Shown: piece by piece, positions 1-10,470 of the stretch | Layout of the letters: each line of letters begins with the position of its first letter | How positions within the stretch are numbered: position 1 is the stretch's first letter | From: Arctopsyche grandis | Taxonomy: Eukaryota; Arthropoda; Insecta; Trichoptera; Hydropsychidae | NCBI RefSeq assembly: GCF_051622035.1 | Contig: NC_135364.1 | Span: 19,291,001 to 19,355,000, forward strand | Reading direction: 5' to 3' | Length of the DNA: 64,000 nt | Program-made: the position numbers and the translations under genes | Notes under the pieces: generated by a model | What the model was told of the DNA's origin: nothing | Seen by the model: only the letters and a program-made list of their open reading frames with translations | Database searches by the model: none

Positions 1-393
1 AAAATGATAATGAAGAACAATACTAATGTTTCGATTTTTAATATCAGATATTGTATACTAACTCGTGAGACTCAGAGATCTGATGAAGAATTAAGAGCTC
101 CAAATCAATGCGCATTGGATATGACATTGAGAAAAAATGATATGTTCGTTCATAGGAAATGTTTCAATAAAGAACAAAACGATAGGTGAGTGCCTGAAAT
201 TTGCTTAAATATTTTTACTAATAATTATTATTATACTTATTTTATTTTTTCCAGGAATAAAGTTTTGACCGAAAAGATAAATAGATTGAAACCCAATAGA
301 AAATATATAGTTCAGGTAATAGTCGAGAAAGTTAAAGGAAAGCCCTTGTCCTACGATTTCCTAACAGTTCAAACTAATTCCAAATGTACATAA
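1..393 (+). CDS. NDNF/Nord-like secreted protein, last two coding exons (5' partial)
   Basis: C-terminal part of a secreted fibronectin-III-type protein of the neuron-derived neurotrophic factor family (Drosophila Nord). Exons are 1-185 (open at the window edge) and 255-393, with donor GTGAGT at 186, acceptor TTTTTTCCAG ending at 254, and stop TAA at 391-393. Across the junction the protein reads ...RYCILTRE..., then PNQC, then KINRLKPNRKYIVQVIV, and ends VQTNSKCT. As I recall it, human NDNF ends the same way: a YCI/FCI strand, an NQC cysteine, a lysine-rich C..F segment, then I..L.PG..Y.+.V.V and VKTRKFC. The family acts outside the cell, where Nord modulates BMP and Hedgehog signalling. The signal peptide and first domain must lie left of the window. 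The match is from memory of the family pattern, not a search. Confidence 0.7.
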
Positions 394-552
394 ATGTCAA
401 TCACTTATTTTTATTAGTGTGTATAAAACAGTAAACAAAATTCAATATTGACAAAAAGAAAACATGTGCCAATTTAGACTATCCAAATATCCAATCTCTA
501 CATAATTAGTATATACAAAGTTAGTTACATTTATGTATAATACTTTCACAAT

Positions 553-558
553 AATAAA
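553..558 (+). promoter_or_regulatory. polyadenylation signal for the NDNF-like gene
   Basis: AATAAA lies 160 bp after the stop codon in AT-rich DNA. Another AATAAA-like site lies near 626. Either could be used; no other evidence separates them. Confidence 0.4.
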
Positions 559-2096
559 ACCCATAGAATTAATTGTTATCCATTCAATGTGAAATAACAT
601 AAGTTTTTGAACATTGTATATAAGTAATAAATACTACATTTATATCAATAGTTTGAAATTTCATTGAGAACTATTTTTATTTTGTAAATAGAAGATAATG
701 ATATGTATTTTTATACTTTTTTAATTATCTATATTTGTACCAGAGGTTGCATTTTTTTGTATTAATTATTATTATAAATCATATACTATTTTGTGTATAA
801 AAAAAAAACAAAGTATATAATTTGTCTCCTAAACAAAAGATCTCCATTCGAAATTTTTATATGTATATTATTAATAAGCACTGCTTTTATTATAATATAT
901 TATACATAGATATAGATTTTTCTCTATATTATACATATATTTATTTATCTAGGATGCACTATGGTAATTTTAAGGATTTTTTATGTTATTTTAATTTTGT
1001 GATTTTATTGATGTAAACGTGAAATCAATGTTACTTATATAATAATAAATATTTTCTTGTAATTCTATTAATAATAATTCATTCTTATTTTAATATTCTA
1101 CTGATTAATAAATGTCAAAAATTATACTGACATCTATGACTATATTTAAAAAAAATAGTGATTTGACTATTTCAATAGATGTCTCAACATTAGCATAATA
1201 AAATTTTACCATAAGGTCTCAAGATAATATGAGAAAAACAAATGAAAATTAATATATGAGTAATTTTCCTTTTTTTTTTCAAATGCACATCGTTTATATT
1301 TGAAATAAAATCAAATAATCAATATGATCAATTTAGTCATATAACAAATACACAATAAAAACTATAATGTTTTATGAATATATAATAATTTTACTGTGAA
1401 ATATTTGTCACATTGTTATTGACATTTTGTGGGTTCAACGAATGGCCATGAATTGTCTCGAAAAGAAGAGTAGTACGCAAATCTTCACCGAGGTCATAAT
1501 GGAAATATTCTTGGGTCACTAAGTCACAAGGGTATACATGCATTGGCATTTCGCTTCGCGGAAAAGTCATATAAATCTACTTACCGAATCTTCGATTTTC
1601 AATATTCTATTTTAATACACAAGGTCCCGTTCAACTCCAACAGCTATTAATATCCATTTTCAATAGCTATTTATAGTCAAGTTTTATAATGAGTGAAAAG
1701 GCTCTACGACCATATTAAATATATCTACTACCATGATATTTATCCGACGAGCCATGGCATTTACAATTGACGGCCGCTGCACAATTATGAGAAACTCTTC
1801 GGTAAATATTTGGTAAAATGTCTACTTGTAAGAGAGACCTTGCAACCAAAAATTTCTTCGAAAGATCTGGCCAGGTTCAACGCACGACCTCCACGGGCTC
1901 CAAACTGTTAATCGACCAATTACATATCCAAATTTACATGTGACAAAATAAAAACTGTTCATTGTTTGCTTGCATTTGTTTATCATGTCGATGACTTCTA
2001 ATCAAAATTAACAATATACATTTATATGTACATAGGTAGATATTTTTCGTTGATATAAAAAAATATTTGATGCTCGAAATACATGTGTTTCGTGTC
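559..2096. other. AT-rich intergenic stretch, no gene supported
   Basis: Mostly A/T with short homopolymers. At 1430-1930 the sequence is noticeably richer in G+C and less repetitive. The minus strand there gives long stretches of ordinary amino-acid composition broken by several stops, for example a piece reading YFHYDLGEDLRTTLLFETIH. I cannot assign this to a family; it may be a decayed gene or transposon fragment. Confidence 0.4.
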
Positions 2097-2498
2097 GGTC
2101 TCCGTGATGAGCCGGAATGTGAAATTACCTGAAACGCAAATATCGGAAGGCAAAGATCGAAAATCGAAAGATCTTTAGTCGAAAGATCAAAAAAAAGGGT
2201 ACATGGTAAACGGTACATACTCACGTACATACTCACTTAATTTGCGCGAGCAGGATACAACAGGAACAAGAGGAACAGGCTTTTCCTCCCGTATTAATGT
2301 GCGCGCGCAGAATACGGGAGGAAAAGCCTGTTCCTCTTGTTCCTGTTGTATCCTGCTCGCGCAAATTAAGTGAGTATGTACCGTTTACCATGCACCCTTT
2401 TTTTTGATCTTTCGACTTAAGATCTTTCGATTTTCGATCTTTGCCATCCGATATTTGCGTTTTCGGTAATTTCACATTCCGGCCCGTGAGGTAAACCC
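2097..2498. mobile_element. long-palindrome MITE, copy 1
   Basis: A fold-back element about 400 bp long. The core is a perfect inverted repeat of 65 bp per arm (2231-2295 and 2311-2375) around a 15-bp GC-rich loop, AATGTGCGCGCGCAG. Outward from the core the arms continue imperfectly to about 190 bp each, through GTACCGTTTACCATG and a GATCTTTCGA-rich segment. One end reads GGTCTCCGTGATGAGCCGG and the other, inverted, reads GGTTTACCTCACGGGCCGG. It has no coding capacity, and the apparent ORFs on both strands are mirror images of each other. The same element recurs at 32,246 and 44,492, with relatives near 7,930 and 47,880. I could not identify a target duplication. Confidence 0.85.
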
Positions 2499-2710
2499 GC
2501 TTCATGTTTGTATGAATGAATTACATGATTATACATATACATATATGTAGCATGTAATATACACTATACTCGTCAAAACTGGTTGCATTTAAAAACGAAT
2601 AGGAAAAAATTCTTCAAAAACACCACTGAAAAACAGTTACGAACTTCCAAAGCCTTCCCTGATACAGATTTTTCCTTCCAAATTAATCCTTTTTCATTTC
2701 GTTTTCAATG

Positions 2711-2836
2711 TCAATTTGAAATGAAAAAGGGTCAATTTTAAATAAAAAAGGTTTAATTTAAAATGAAAAAGGGTCAATTTTAAATGAATAAGGGTCAATT
2801 TTAAATGAAAAAGGGCTAATTTGGAATGAAAAACCT
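2711..2836. repeat. 21-bp minisatellite, six units
   Basis: Units begin at 2711, 2732, 2753, 2774, 2795 and 2816, exactly 21 bp apart. The consensus is about TCAATTTTAAATGAAAAAGGG, with scattered substitutions and no length change. Confidence 0.85.
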
Positions 2837-4116
2837 ATATCTCATTCCGAGCGAGATAAAACAAGTATTCTGTCTAAATATTAAGCTTCCGATAATTGAA
2901 AATCACTCATGATTGACAGTTTATTATCACGTTATCAGTTGCATTTCAACGAGACATTTCCATGGTTACGCAACCTTTGTCGCGGTCGCCGTTGCACTTT
3001 TAACAGTGACCCAGTTATGCACTTCACCCACATACGATAAATAATAGTGCAGTTATGAAAATGCAACGATCGATACTAAAACTGACACACAATCGTGTCA
3101 ATAATTGTTACATTATCAAGGCCGCAGATTTGTGTGTCAAGTGTGTCAAGATACGACCGCCGATTTACATGTCCGACATGCCTTGTTATAAATTTTTTTC
3201 CATTAAAATATATGTGATTTTTTTAATCGGCACATGTGGGTCATTTTGTAAGAACGAATACATTATGTCAATCATTTGTTTTTATGAAAATTTTCATTTA
3301 TTTTTTTAAAAATGAATTTTGATTGACATGTGAGATTGTGTATATTTTACTAAAAAAAAATATTTTTTTAATTTAATATTAACATCATAACTATTTTACT
3401 ATTGTGTGTTTGTATACTTTTCAAAAAAAATACATTCAACTATGTAAATAATAAAAAATTGATCTACATACTATTTAGATAATTTTTATATTGATTTGCG
3501 TCATCATATGTGACATTATGTACACACACTTCATGATTCTTATCTGAAGGTTGTCAATCAATCAGTTTTATTATTTATGTGGTAAATAAATATCATAAAT
3601 AGTTTAATGATGATGTAGGGAAAATCATTTTATGTAAATATCAATTAGCACAAAATATACTAGATTATTAACACAATAAATTAAAATAAAAGAATACTTT
3701 TCAATGTTGATTATTGTGTTCATTAAACATCCAAATTTAATTTAATACATAGTCAACATTGTAAACAACTATTACTAATAAAAAATATAAATTGGATTTT
3801 TGCATAAGTTCGTGCCCGATTTTCATACATCGACGGAAATCGTTTTCCGGCGATAAATGGCATGAACTTATGCAATCATATGTATAATATTTTAATATTA
3901 ATAACTATGTAAGTTGAATGTTTTAGTGATTGAACTACATTAAATAATGGAATAAATTTTTTATTTCAAAAAACTTGATTTTCTCCAAAATATCAAAAGA
4001 ATAACATATTTGAAGAAAAACTAAATTCATTCTTAAATTTGTTCCCCAAACTGTCCAAACTTATTTACTACTTTCTTTCCCTTTTTAACAGAAACGTTGA
4101 CTTCTTTCATGTAGTG
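2837..4116. other. intergenic, AT-rich, one short hairpin
   Basis: No gene supported. A 76-bp hairpin sits at 3800-3875: TTGCATAAGTTCGTGCC at the left is matched by its inverted copy at the right with one mismatch. Between the arms are two GC-richer half-sites (CGACGGAAATCG and TTTTCCGGCG). An 84-codon ORF at 3055-3309 has no recognisable domain or splice context. Confidence 0.45.
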
Positions 4117-4124
4117 GTTTATAG

Positions 4125-6331
4125 CAGCGTTTCTCAACCTGGGTCCACATGGCCTCCTTGGAAGGACCAAACCCTATCAAGGGAGGCACAAACAAAATTC
4201 TACATTTAGGGAGGTATAACGATCTCTAGGGGAGGTGCAGTCATAATATAATTATTTTTATATTTAAATAATATCGAAAGACGAGCTTAAATTTTTTATT
4301 TGTCATCGAACTGAATATACATTTGCATTTCGGAAAATATATTTGCTTGTGCAACCGATGGGGCTGCTTCAATGATTGGCAAATATCGAAGATTTATCGC
4401 ATATATGAAAAAATATTATTAAAAAAAACAATAAATTTCATTAAATCAAGTCCACTTCGAGATCGTCTTTTCCGACAAATATGTGAGGAATAGGTTGGTT
4501 ATCGAAGGGTAAGCGTCTTAATCGTATTGTTATACTTTGGAACAGTTTTGTGTGTTTGGGGAAGAGATGGCTGGTGCAAAATGCGATATATTTTATTTAT
4601 TAGATATATTTGAGAAATTTAATTTGCTAAACAAACAATTATGTACAAAGAAAATTTTGTGATCTGATAACGTGTAAAAATATAATTATTGCTGTTTTTG
4701 GAAAGCCAATCTTTCCAAAATTAATTTTGAACGACGTTAGTTAATACAATTTCCATCATTGGCTACTATTTCTAATGAAATACAAGATAATGGTCTTTAC
4801 ATATGTACATATATATTGAAAATTTGATGGAGCTTCATAAGGATATGCAAGTTAGATTTAATGATATTATAAATCTAAACATCCCAGATAGGTAGGGTTG
4901 CCATAATTGATACGGGGCATTTGAGTGCTACATAAATAAAATATGAAAAAGTAGGTAGGTAATAGTTTATTTTAAAAAATTAGTCTTTTTTAGCCCAATC
5001 GTATTTTAACGATGATTTAGCTTTTTTAATTAAATCGTTTTCCTCTTTTACATGATGATAAAATTGGGCGCAAGTCATTTTAAAATTATACTGGCAAACC
5101 AAAATTGCCTCAACTGTCTCAACTGCCAGCTTATTTCTTTCATCCGACCATTGTGTTGACATCAGGGAAAATATTCTCGAGTTTAGGGAGAAATCTAGAG
5201 TTTAGGGAAAAAACGGGACAAATACGGGACAAATTGTAATACGGGACCGAGTAGTGAAATACTGGACATGTCCCGTATATATAGGACGTATGGCAACCAT
5301 ACAGATAGGGTGATTTATCCATTTAGTGTTAATGCAATTGGTATTGATATCGAATTTAAAGAATGTCTGATAGATCTGCAAAGTAATATGAATGCACAAG
5401 TATGATTTAAATTAAATAAAGATCATTTTTGTATCAACACTGAAATAGCCAGCTTTTGGAGAAGGCAAGTTTATATTTCACTGCATTTCCTACATCTTAT
5501 CTCGTCGAATCTGGATTTAGTCGAATTATGCATCTCCTGTCACTAACAACAATAGTATGTCACTAACAACATTTGAACCAGATATTTTATTTTATTTAAA
5601 AAAAAATCAATACCACAGAGACTTGACAGGTTGCCCCAAAGCGTCAATGTGGTTATAATACAAATAATAAATATCATAAAAAATAATAAAAACCAAGTAA
5701 GAAATATGTACACAAATAAAAACAAAGAAATAAGATTGAAAAATTATATCGTGCTATTTAGGATGTGTTACACCAACTCAACATAACTGGCATTGAAGAG
5801 GGCCAAGTAATGTGCCAGTAAGTTAAGGAGTCGAACAGCTCTCGAGAGGGGGGAGTTCATGAGTACATTTGATTTAGCCCTAATTGGCAAAAAGATATCA
5901 TGCTTTCGCAAAACTCTATGATTTTCCGGGACCCAGAATTGTAGTCTCTCCAGGATAGCGGGATTGTGAATCTCTCCTCTAAGTAATTTTCGAAATGTTT
6001 CCCAAGAAATAAATCTATTCCCTTTGCCAGGGAGTTGAAACTCAAAGATCCCAAGACAAAGGAACTAGGGAACAGATATGGATAAAATCCAAATGTCTTC
6101 AGATATAAAAATCCAAGGAATTTCCTTTGGACTATATAAATAAACTCGCTAGTTTAATCACATTGAATAAAATTATCTTTCAATTTATTGTGTTTAAAAA
6201 AATATATTACGTATGTATGTAATTATAAAATAAAGTTTATATACCTTTTTTTCGATAAAATATGGGGAGAGGCATAGAAAAATATTAAACGCAAAAGGGG
6301 TCCACTGTCAAAAAAAGGTTAAGAAACGCCG
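4125..6331 (+). mobile_element. hAT transposon (ZBED/GTF2IRD2-like transposase), decayed
   Basis: Terminal inverted repeats CAGCGTTTCTCAACC (left) and GGTTAAGAAACGCCG (right) are flanked by 8-bp target duplications GTTTATAG (4117-4124) and GTTTATAA (6332-6339), the hAT hallmark. Plus-strand remnants of a hAT transposase run through it: CATDGAASMIGKYRRFIAYM near 4350, a DIFEKFNLLNKQL piece near 4600, NLMELHKDMQVRFNDIINL near 4830, and after the nested insertion IDIEFKECLIDLQ followed by a degraded FL..FPTSYLVESGFSR-like motif near 5500. Reading frames are broken by stops and shifts, so this is a transposase pseudogene. A second hAT at 4893-5301 interrupts it. Confidence 0.85.
4893..5301 (-). 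mobile_element. nested hAT remnant with intact ends
   Basis: A 409-bp insertion with ends TAGGGTTGCCAT and ATGGCAACCATA and a perfect 8-bp target duplication CAGATAGG at 4885-4892 and 5302-5309. It lies inside the transposase reading frame of the larger hAT at 4125-6331, so it is the later insertion. The minus strand at 4980-5162 keeps a 60-codon piece (QWSDERNKLAVETVEAI ... KKAKSSLKYDW) that resembles the extreme C-terminus of a hAT transposase. The element is therefore probably an internally deleted autonomous copy. Repeated GGGAC/ACGGGACA motifs lie near the right end. Confidence 0.85.
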
Positions 6332-6522
6332 GTTTATAATATATATTAATTGTGTATAGTACTGGTTTATAGTGGTATATTAATGGTGTATAGTAAACTA
6401 TTTATTTTCTTCAAACCACTTAAAAACACTAGAAACTGTCAATGTATAATAACAAACAATAAACTTTAGACATTTCTATAGAAACTTTATTATATAAATA
6501 TCAGAACTATTGAAATCAACAG

Positions 6523-6832
6523 ACCTTTGCAAGTCGATCGTGACGAAACTATTACTTGTGACACACACATAATTTGTAAAGTGGATCAAAAAAGGGACCC
6601 GCATGAAATATGGAACAGCCTTCAAGTAAACGATATCGGGAACTTCTTATCAGGAAGAGAACCTTCGACCGCAATAACGGTCACGGCTTCAACCGAGATG
6701 AGTTATTATTTATTGCTAATTTCGGTCATAATTGGAACAATTAACAGATTCAGCGAAAGACACGAGGTTAAACCCAATATCAGTACGTACATACACATTT
6801 CGAAGAACCGCAGAGAGCAGAGAACCACAACC
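6523..6832 (+). CDS. unrecognised exon with a hydrophobic segment
   Basis: A GC-richer open stretch preceded by acceptor AATCAACAG (ending 6522) and containing a strong donor CC|GTAAGTC after 6832. If not spliced there it reads on to a stop at 6860-6862. The peptide has an acidic, cysteine-containing start (ITCDTHIICKVD), then NDIGNFLSGREPSTA, a hydrophobic run MSYYLLLISVIIGTI that could be a membrane span or GPI-anchor signal, and a basic end (KNRREQR). I do not recognise the family and could not find companion exons. It could be part of a membrane-protein gene whose other exons are lost among the repeats, or a gene relic. Confidence 0.4.
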
Positions 6833-6862
6833 GTAAGTCAAAATTCTAAGGTCGGCAGTTGA

Positions 6863-7348
6863 CAATGGTCCATTTATAGTATTTCGGAAGAAGAGAGAAT
6901 ATTTTAAGTATAGTCACCTTGAGAGAGATTCGCTAAAAGCTTACGGTAAATATTGCACATATTCCGACCCTGAATCACACGTGAACGACCCAGGAAACAA
7001 CGTGTAGACCCGCCTACAGAAAAGTGTCAACACACCTTTATCGAATGTCAACGTCTCCACATTATATGTAAATTCGATTCGTAGTTCAAACAGTAATTTC
7101 AAATGATATTAAGTGAGAATATAGAATCAATTAAGATATACATATATCTACATCAACTAATAGAATAATAACAAATTAAAACTTTATAAGAATTGAACAA
7201 TATTATCTACAATCTACGTAGATTGTAGATAATATTGAAATTTTTCTAGGTGAAACAGAGATGAGAAATAGACTTATTTTATTGTGGAATGTTGAAAATC
7301 CTCTGGACAGAGATGAATAAATGCCTAACTATGTATATACATACATAC
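6863..7348. other. intergenic with a perfect 40-bp palindrome
   Basis: No gene supported. 7198-7237 is a loop-free perfect palindrome (half-site CAATATTATCTACAATCTAC, then its exact reverse complement). Confidence 0.6.
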
Positions 7349-7753
7349 AAATATTATTTTGTGTGATGTTTTTTGTACTTATCGAAACTGTTGACGTATG
7401 CAAACACACATACGTACATACTCAAACGCACACACTTTGAAAGGAGAAATTAATTTATTAATAAATATTATTTACTAAATTTATTTAAACTACTCATTGA
7501 CGTCATATTGATTGAAATTATAGTATTTTTGAATGTATTTACAGAGACGTGGAATGAATCTGTATTACTGGAACCGAACTATTATGTATGTATACATAAA
7601 TAAATAAAAAATTGTACCCTCTCATCTAATCTTAGTTTTACACATATAGGTAGTTATGGGGTGACCGTGAAAAAGTCGAAAATATTCGTTTATCATGCAT
7701 ACATGTGAAAAACGGTTAATATATATATGTATATCAGTGGCGTGCGGTAAAGT
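7349..7753. repeat. recent duplication, copy 1 (partner 47,439-47,892)
   Basis: About 400 bp is identical, base for base by eye, to 47,439-47,892, except that the TA run near 7,720 is short here and about 60 bp long there. The shared segment extends left of the fold-back element that starts at 7661, so it is not just that element's terminal repeat. Confidence 0.85.
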
Positions 7754-8308
7754 AGCCCCAACAGATTTCTTCCATTCTTTAGACATACATATGACGTGAG
7801 AATCAAGTTTTAAAAGCGATTTGTAATAAATTTGTTAGAAAAAGAGGTAGAAGAGGAAAGAACAAGAAAAAGAGGTAGACTTCCAATACATACTCAAAAG
7901 TGCGGTACGGGACAAGTATGTGGACTCCAGCTATGAGAGGTGTATTTTCGGGTCTACCTCACGGCACGGAAAGTGAAAAGGTTGAAAAAACAAATATCGG
8001 AAGGCAAAGATCAAAAATCGAAAGATCTCAAGTCGAAAGATAAAAAAAAAGGTGCTTGGTAAACGGTACTACGTATATATATGTAATATAAATCAGTGGC
8101 ATGCTTTGAAATTATCTCTCTTTTTGTTTTGTCATACAGCCTTGTTTAATGTGCGCGCGCAGGATACGGGAGGAAAAGCCTGTTCCTCTTGTTCCTGTTG
8201 TATCCTGCTCTGATATACGTATATACGCCACTGATATACGTATATACTAACCGTTTTTCATATGTATGCATGGTAAACGAACATTTTCGACTTTTCTACG
8301 GTCCCCCG
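7661..8308. mobile_element. fold-back DNA element with mosaic centre
   Basis: The left end (GGGGTGACCGTGAAAAAGTC, then TATCATGCATACATG and AAAACGGTTAATA) is mirrored at the right end, near 8211-8308, as TACTAACCGTTTTTC, TATGCATGGTAAACG and CTACGGTCCCC. Just inside both arms is a CAGTGGCG / CGCCACTG pair typical of DNA-transposon termini. The centre carries pieces of the long-palindrome MITE family: GGTCTACCTCACGGCACGG near 7952, the GATCGAAAGATC-rich segment, and the GAGGAAAAGCCTGTTCC core near 8170. The structure suggests nested insertion or recombination between families. No coding capacity. Confidence 0.7.
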
Positions 8309-8404
8309 TGTATTTTCATGTCATTATTAATTTGTACGATATGCACTATTTAAACGAGTTTCTCATAAATTTCTTAAAATATAAGAATCACCGTTATCGA
8401 TCAA

Positions 8405-8600
8405 AATGGTGGACAAAAGAATTCCTAGAATGACACCCGAAAAAATGTAAAAAGGGTGATAGCAAGGCCGCATGGAAGAAAATTAGAAAAATATGTGGGG
8501 TGAGATGAATGAGAATTACGCAAAACAGAGAAAAATGGAAGCGTGTTGAAGAGGCGATTATTCCGCACAAAGCGATATCGCACACGTCATTAAAATCACG
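8405..8600 (+). mobile_element. LINE fragment (RTE-like ORF C-terminus)
   Basis: Plus-strand frames with shifts give DKRIPRMTPEK, GRKLEKY and MRITQNREKWKRVEEAI. This is the G+PR.RW...+...W...A++R+.W+...EA++ pattern at the C-terminal end of RTE/Jockey-type reverse-transcriptase ORFs. Short, frame-broken, no 5' part. Subfamily uncertain. Confidence 0.5.
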
Positions 8601-8790
8601 ATCACGGAACATCTGGCACCCGTTCATCGAGAGTTTCCCACGCGAACTATCATACTAACGAGAGCGCGAGCGACAGATATTCCGTATTCGAGATTTTCAT
8701 GACAATGATTTTCGTGTGCGCGATCCGCGAAATAGTTTGTTTATATACATATGTACATATTTATATGGAATAAATGTTCAAAATGGGTTT

Positions 8791-9129
8791 GGTGCAAACG
8801 ATCGAAAAGCGCCAGACAGATTGAACCACCGATTAAATGGATGGCTGCTTTAAACGCAATTCTCGACTGTAACCTTTCGATGTGCACAGATGCAATTATT
8901 AAAATGGTGATTATTAAAATTGAGTTGTATCTTTCTGGCGAGTTTTTATTAATTAAATAAGTAAAAATTCGGAACTAAAGTATCAGAAGCACAGAACGTA
9001 TACAGGGTAGGTATGTCGGGACTTCGGGTAGATTTCGCTTAGTGTAAGTGCGAGCAGTGCGCACGCATAAGGTACACGTGTCGTTAATCTGTGGTTCAGT
9101 CTGTCTGGCGCTTTTCGATCGTTTGCACC
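8791..9129. mobile_element. MITE with about 46-bp inverted ends, copy 1
   Basis: Both ends carry GGTGCAAACGATCGAAAAGC, continuing through GCCAGACAGA.TGAACCAC.GATTAA, for about 46 bp of inverted repeat. The second copy is 59,576-59,946. This copy lacks a block of about 34 bp present in the other after the AATTCTCGACT segment. In both copies the sequence just outside the repeats is also conserved (GGGYTT before, GCATCG after), so the true ends may lie a few bases further out. No target duplication or coding sequence is evident. Confidence 0.8.
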
Positions 9130-9505
9130 GCATCGAAAAAAATACAGGCAACGAAACTTTGATAGTACTCAGAAAACTTCCTGCTTTCCAATGACCCATA
9201 TAATACATGATGTATGATGTGGTTTTAGGAAAAACATAATGTGTACGCAGAAATACTAATCGAAATGTCATTAAAAATAATTTGGCTATCAAAGCGCAAA
9301 GTTAGAGGTCAATTGACACTGTATGTACACATAGTTGTATATTTATTTAGCATTTTATCGGGTGAAGGTGGTTCAAGTTTGTCGTGGGCAGACGACACAC
9401 ACACTCATCAGATCAGATTAGACATGAGCATGAGGGGCGATGCTCGCTACGAGGTTGGTGGGTGAAGGTCGACAAATGTGGTTCAACGGACACGAGAGGG
9501 GCCTG

Positions 9506-9552
9506 TCTCACCTCACCTCACCTCACCTCACCTCACCTCACCTCACCTCACC
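9506..9552. repeat. (CTCAC)n microsatellite
   Basis: About nine tandem CTCAC pentamers. Confidence 0.95.
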
Positions 9553-9773
9553 CGTCATGTTATACGAAATTTACCTGTTCTGTCGTTGAACCTACTAATA
9601 CGATTACAAAATCATCTCGATAGGATATTCCAACCCTTAAATTTAACTATAGCTGTTATCGTTATGTAAGAATCCTTGCATTTTATTTTATTTTGATGAA
9701 ATAATCATCGGGAAATATGTATGTCAAATTTGTTCATACATTATAACAAAAAAATACTTTCTATTTTATATTT

Positions 9774-10245
9774 ATACTAGTGGTTTTACCCGGCTTCGCT
9801 CGGTATTTGTAATATAAACCGCTTAAACATGGCTAATCTAATAGTAAACATTTTATTAAATTTATTTGAATAGTTTTATTTTATTTAAATTTATTTGAAT
9901 ATTCATTTGTTTTTTTTTATTAAATTTAACGTCACGTATTCTACGAACCAAAACTTACAAATATACATACAAAGTCTCTTTCAAAATTACATATACATAT
10001 AGTATACTAGTGGTTTTACCCGGATTCGCTCAGTGTTTCTAATATAAACCGCTTAAACAAATGGCAAATCTAATAGTAAACATTTTTTTTGTTTTTTTAA
10101 TAAATTTATTTGAATCGAAAAAAAATAATATTCAACGATACCAATATCGTCTGTATAGAAATTTTAATTTGTTCTACGATGTTATGAATTCTACGAACCA
10201 AACAAACATACAAATTCTCTTCCGAAATTATACATATATTAGATA
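9774..10245. repeat. tandem pair of LINE/SINE-like 3'-end repeats
   Basis: Two direct copies of about 235 bp (from about 9774 and 10,012). Each opens with ACTAGTGGTTTTACCCGG.TTCGCTC, followed by AATATAAACCGCTTAAACA, and closes with ATTCTACGAACCAAA and a CAAAGTCTCTTTC-like or CAAATTCTCTTCC tail. A third start is at 26,253 and a related tail at 33,110. ACTAG...CCCGG.TTCG openings are widespread as inverted 3' ends of insect RTE-type retroposons; that family link is inferred. Confidence 0.65.
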
Positions 10246-10264
10246 TGTTCCTTTTACGATCTTT

Positions 10265-10470
10265 AAGATTGATCATCATCTACAGCCATTCGCCATTCAT
10301 TGCTGGATGAAGGCCTCTCCAATACGCTTACATTATTTTCTGCTTTGGGCAACTCTCATCCATCTCAACCCATACATTTTTCTGATTTCACCCACTCATC
10401 TTCCTTTCACCCTTTTACACTCTCTTGGGTATCATTCCAAAACTTTTTTCATCCTTTCTTCTAGCAATAT
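10265..10470 (-). mobile_element. RTE-like LINE 3' fragment
   Basis: On the minus strand, frames with stops give MYGLRWMRVAQSRK, then KRIGEAFIQQ and MANGCR, ending in a TGATGATGAT-type tail. This is the C-terminus of an RTE/Jockey-type ORF, the same type as at 8405-8600 but in opposite orientation. It lies directly against the ACTAGTGG repeats. The 199-codon plus-strand ORF that crosses it is a shadow. Confidence 0.6.

Noticed and set aside
2233-2505. ORFs of 90-98 codons reading YSLNLREQ...TGTRGTGFSS in several places
   Set aside because: They recur in each palindrome MITE on both strands and come from the inverted repeat; no start context, splicing or domain.
3055-3309. 84-codon ORF with several cysteines
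   Set aside because: No signal peptide, family pattern or splice support; composition fits chance in AT-rich DNA.
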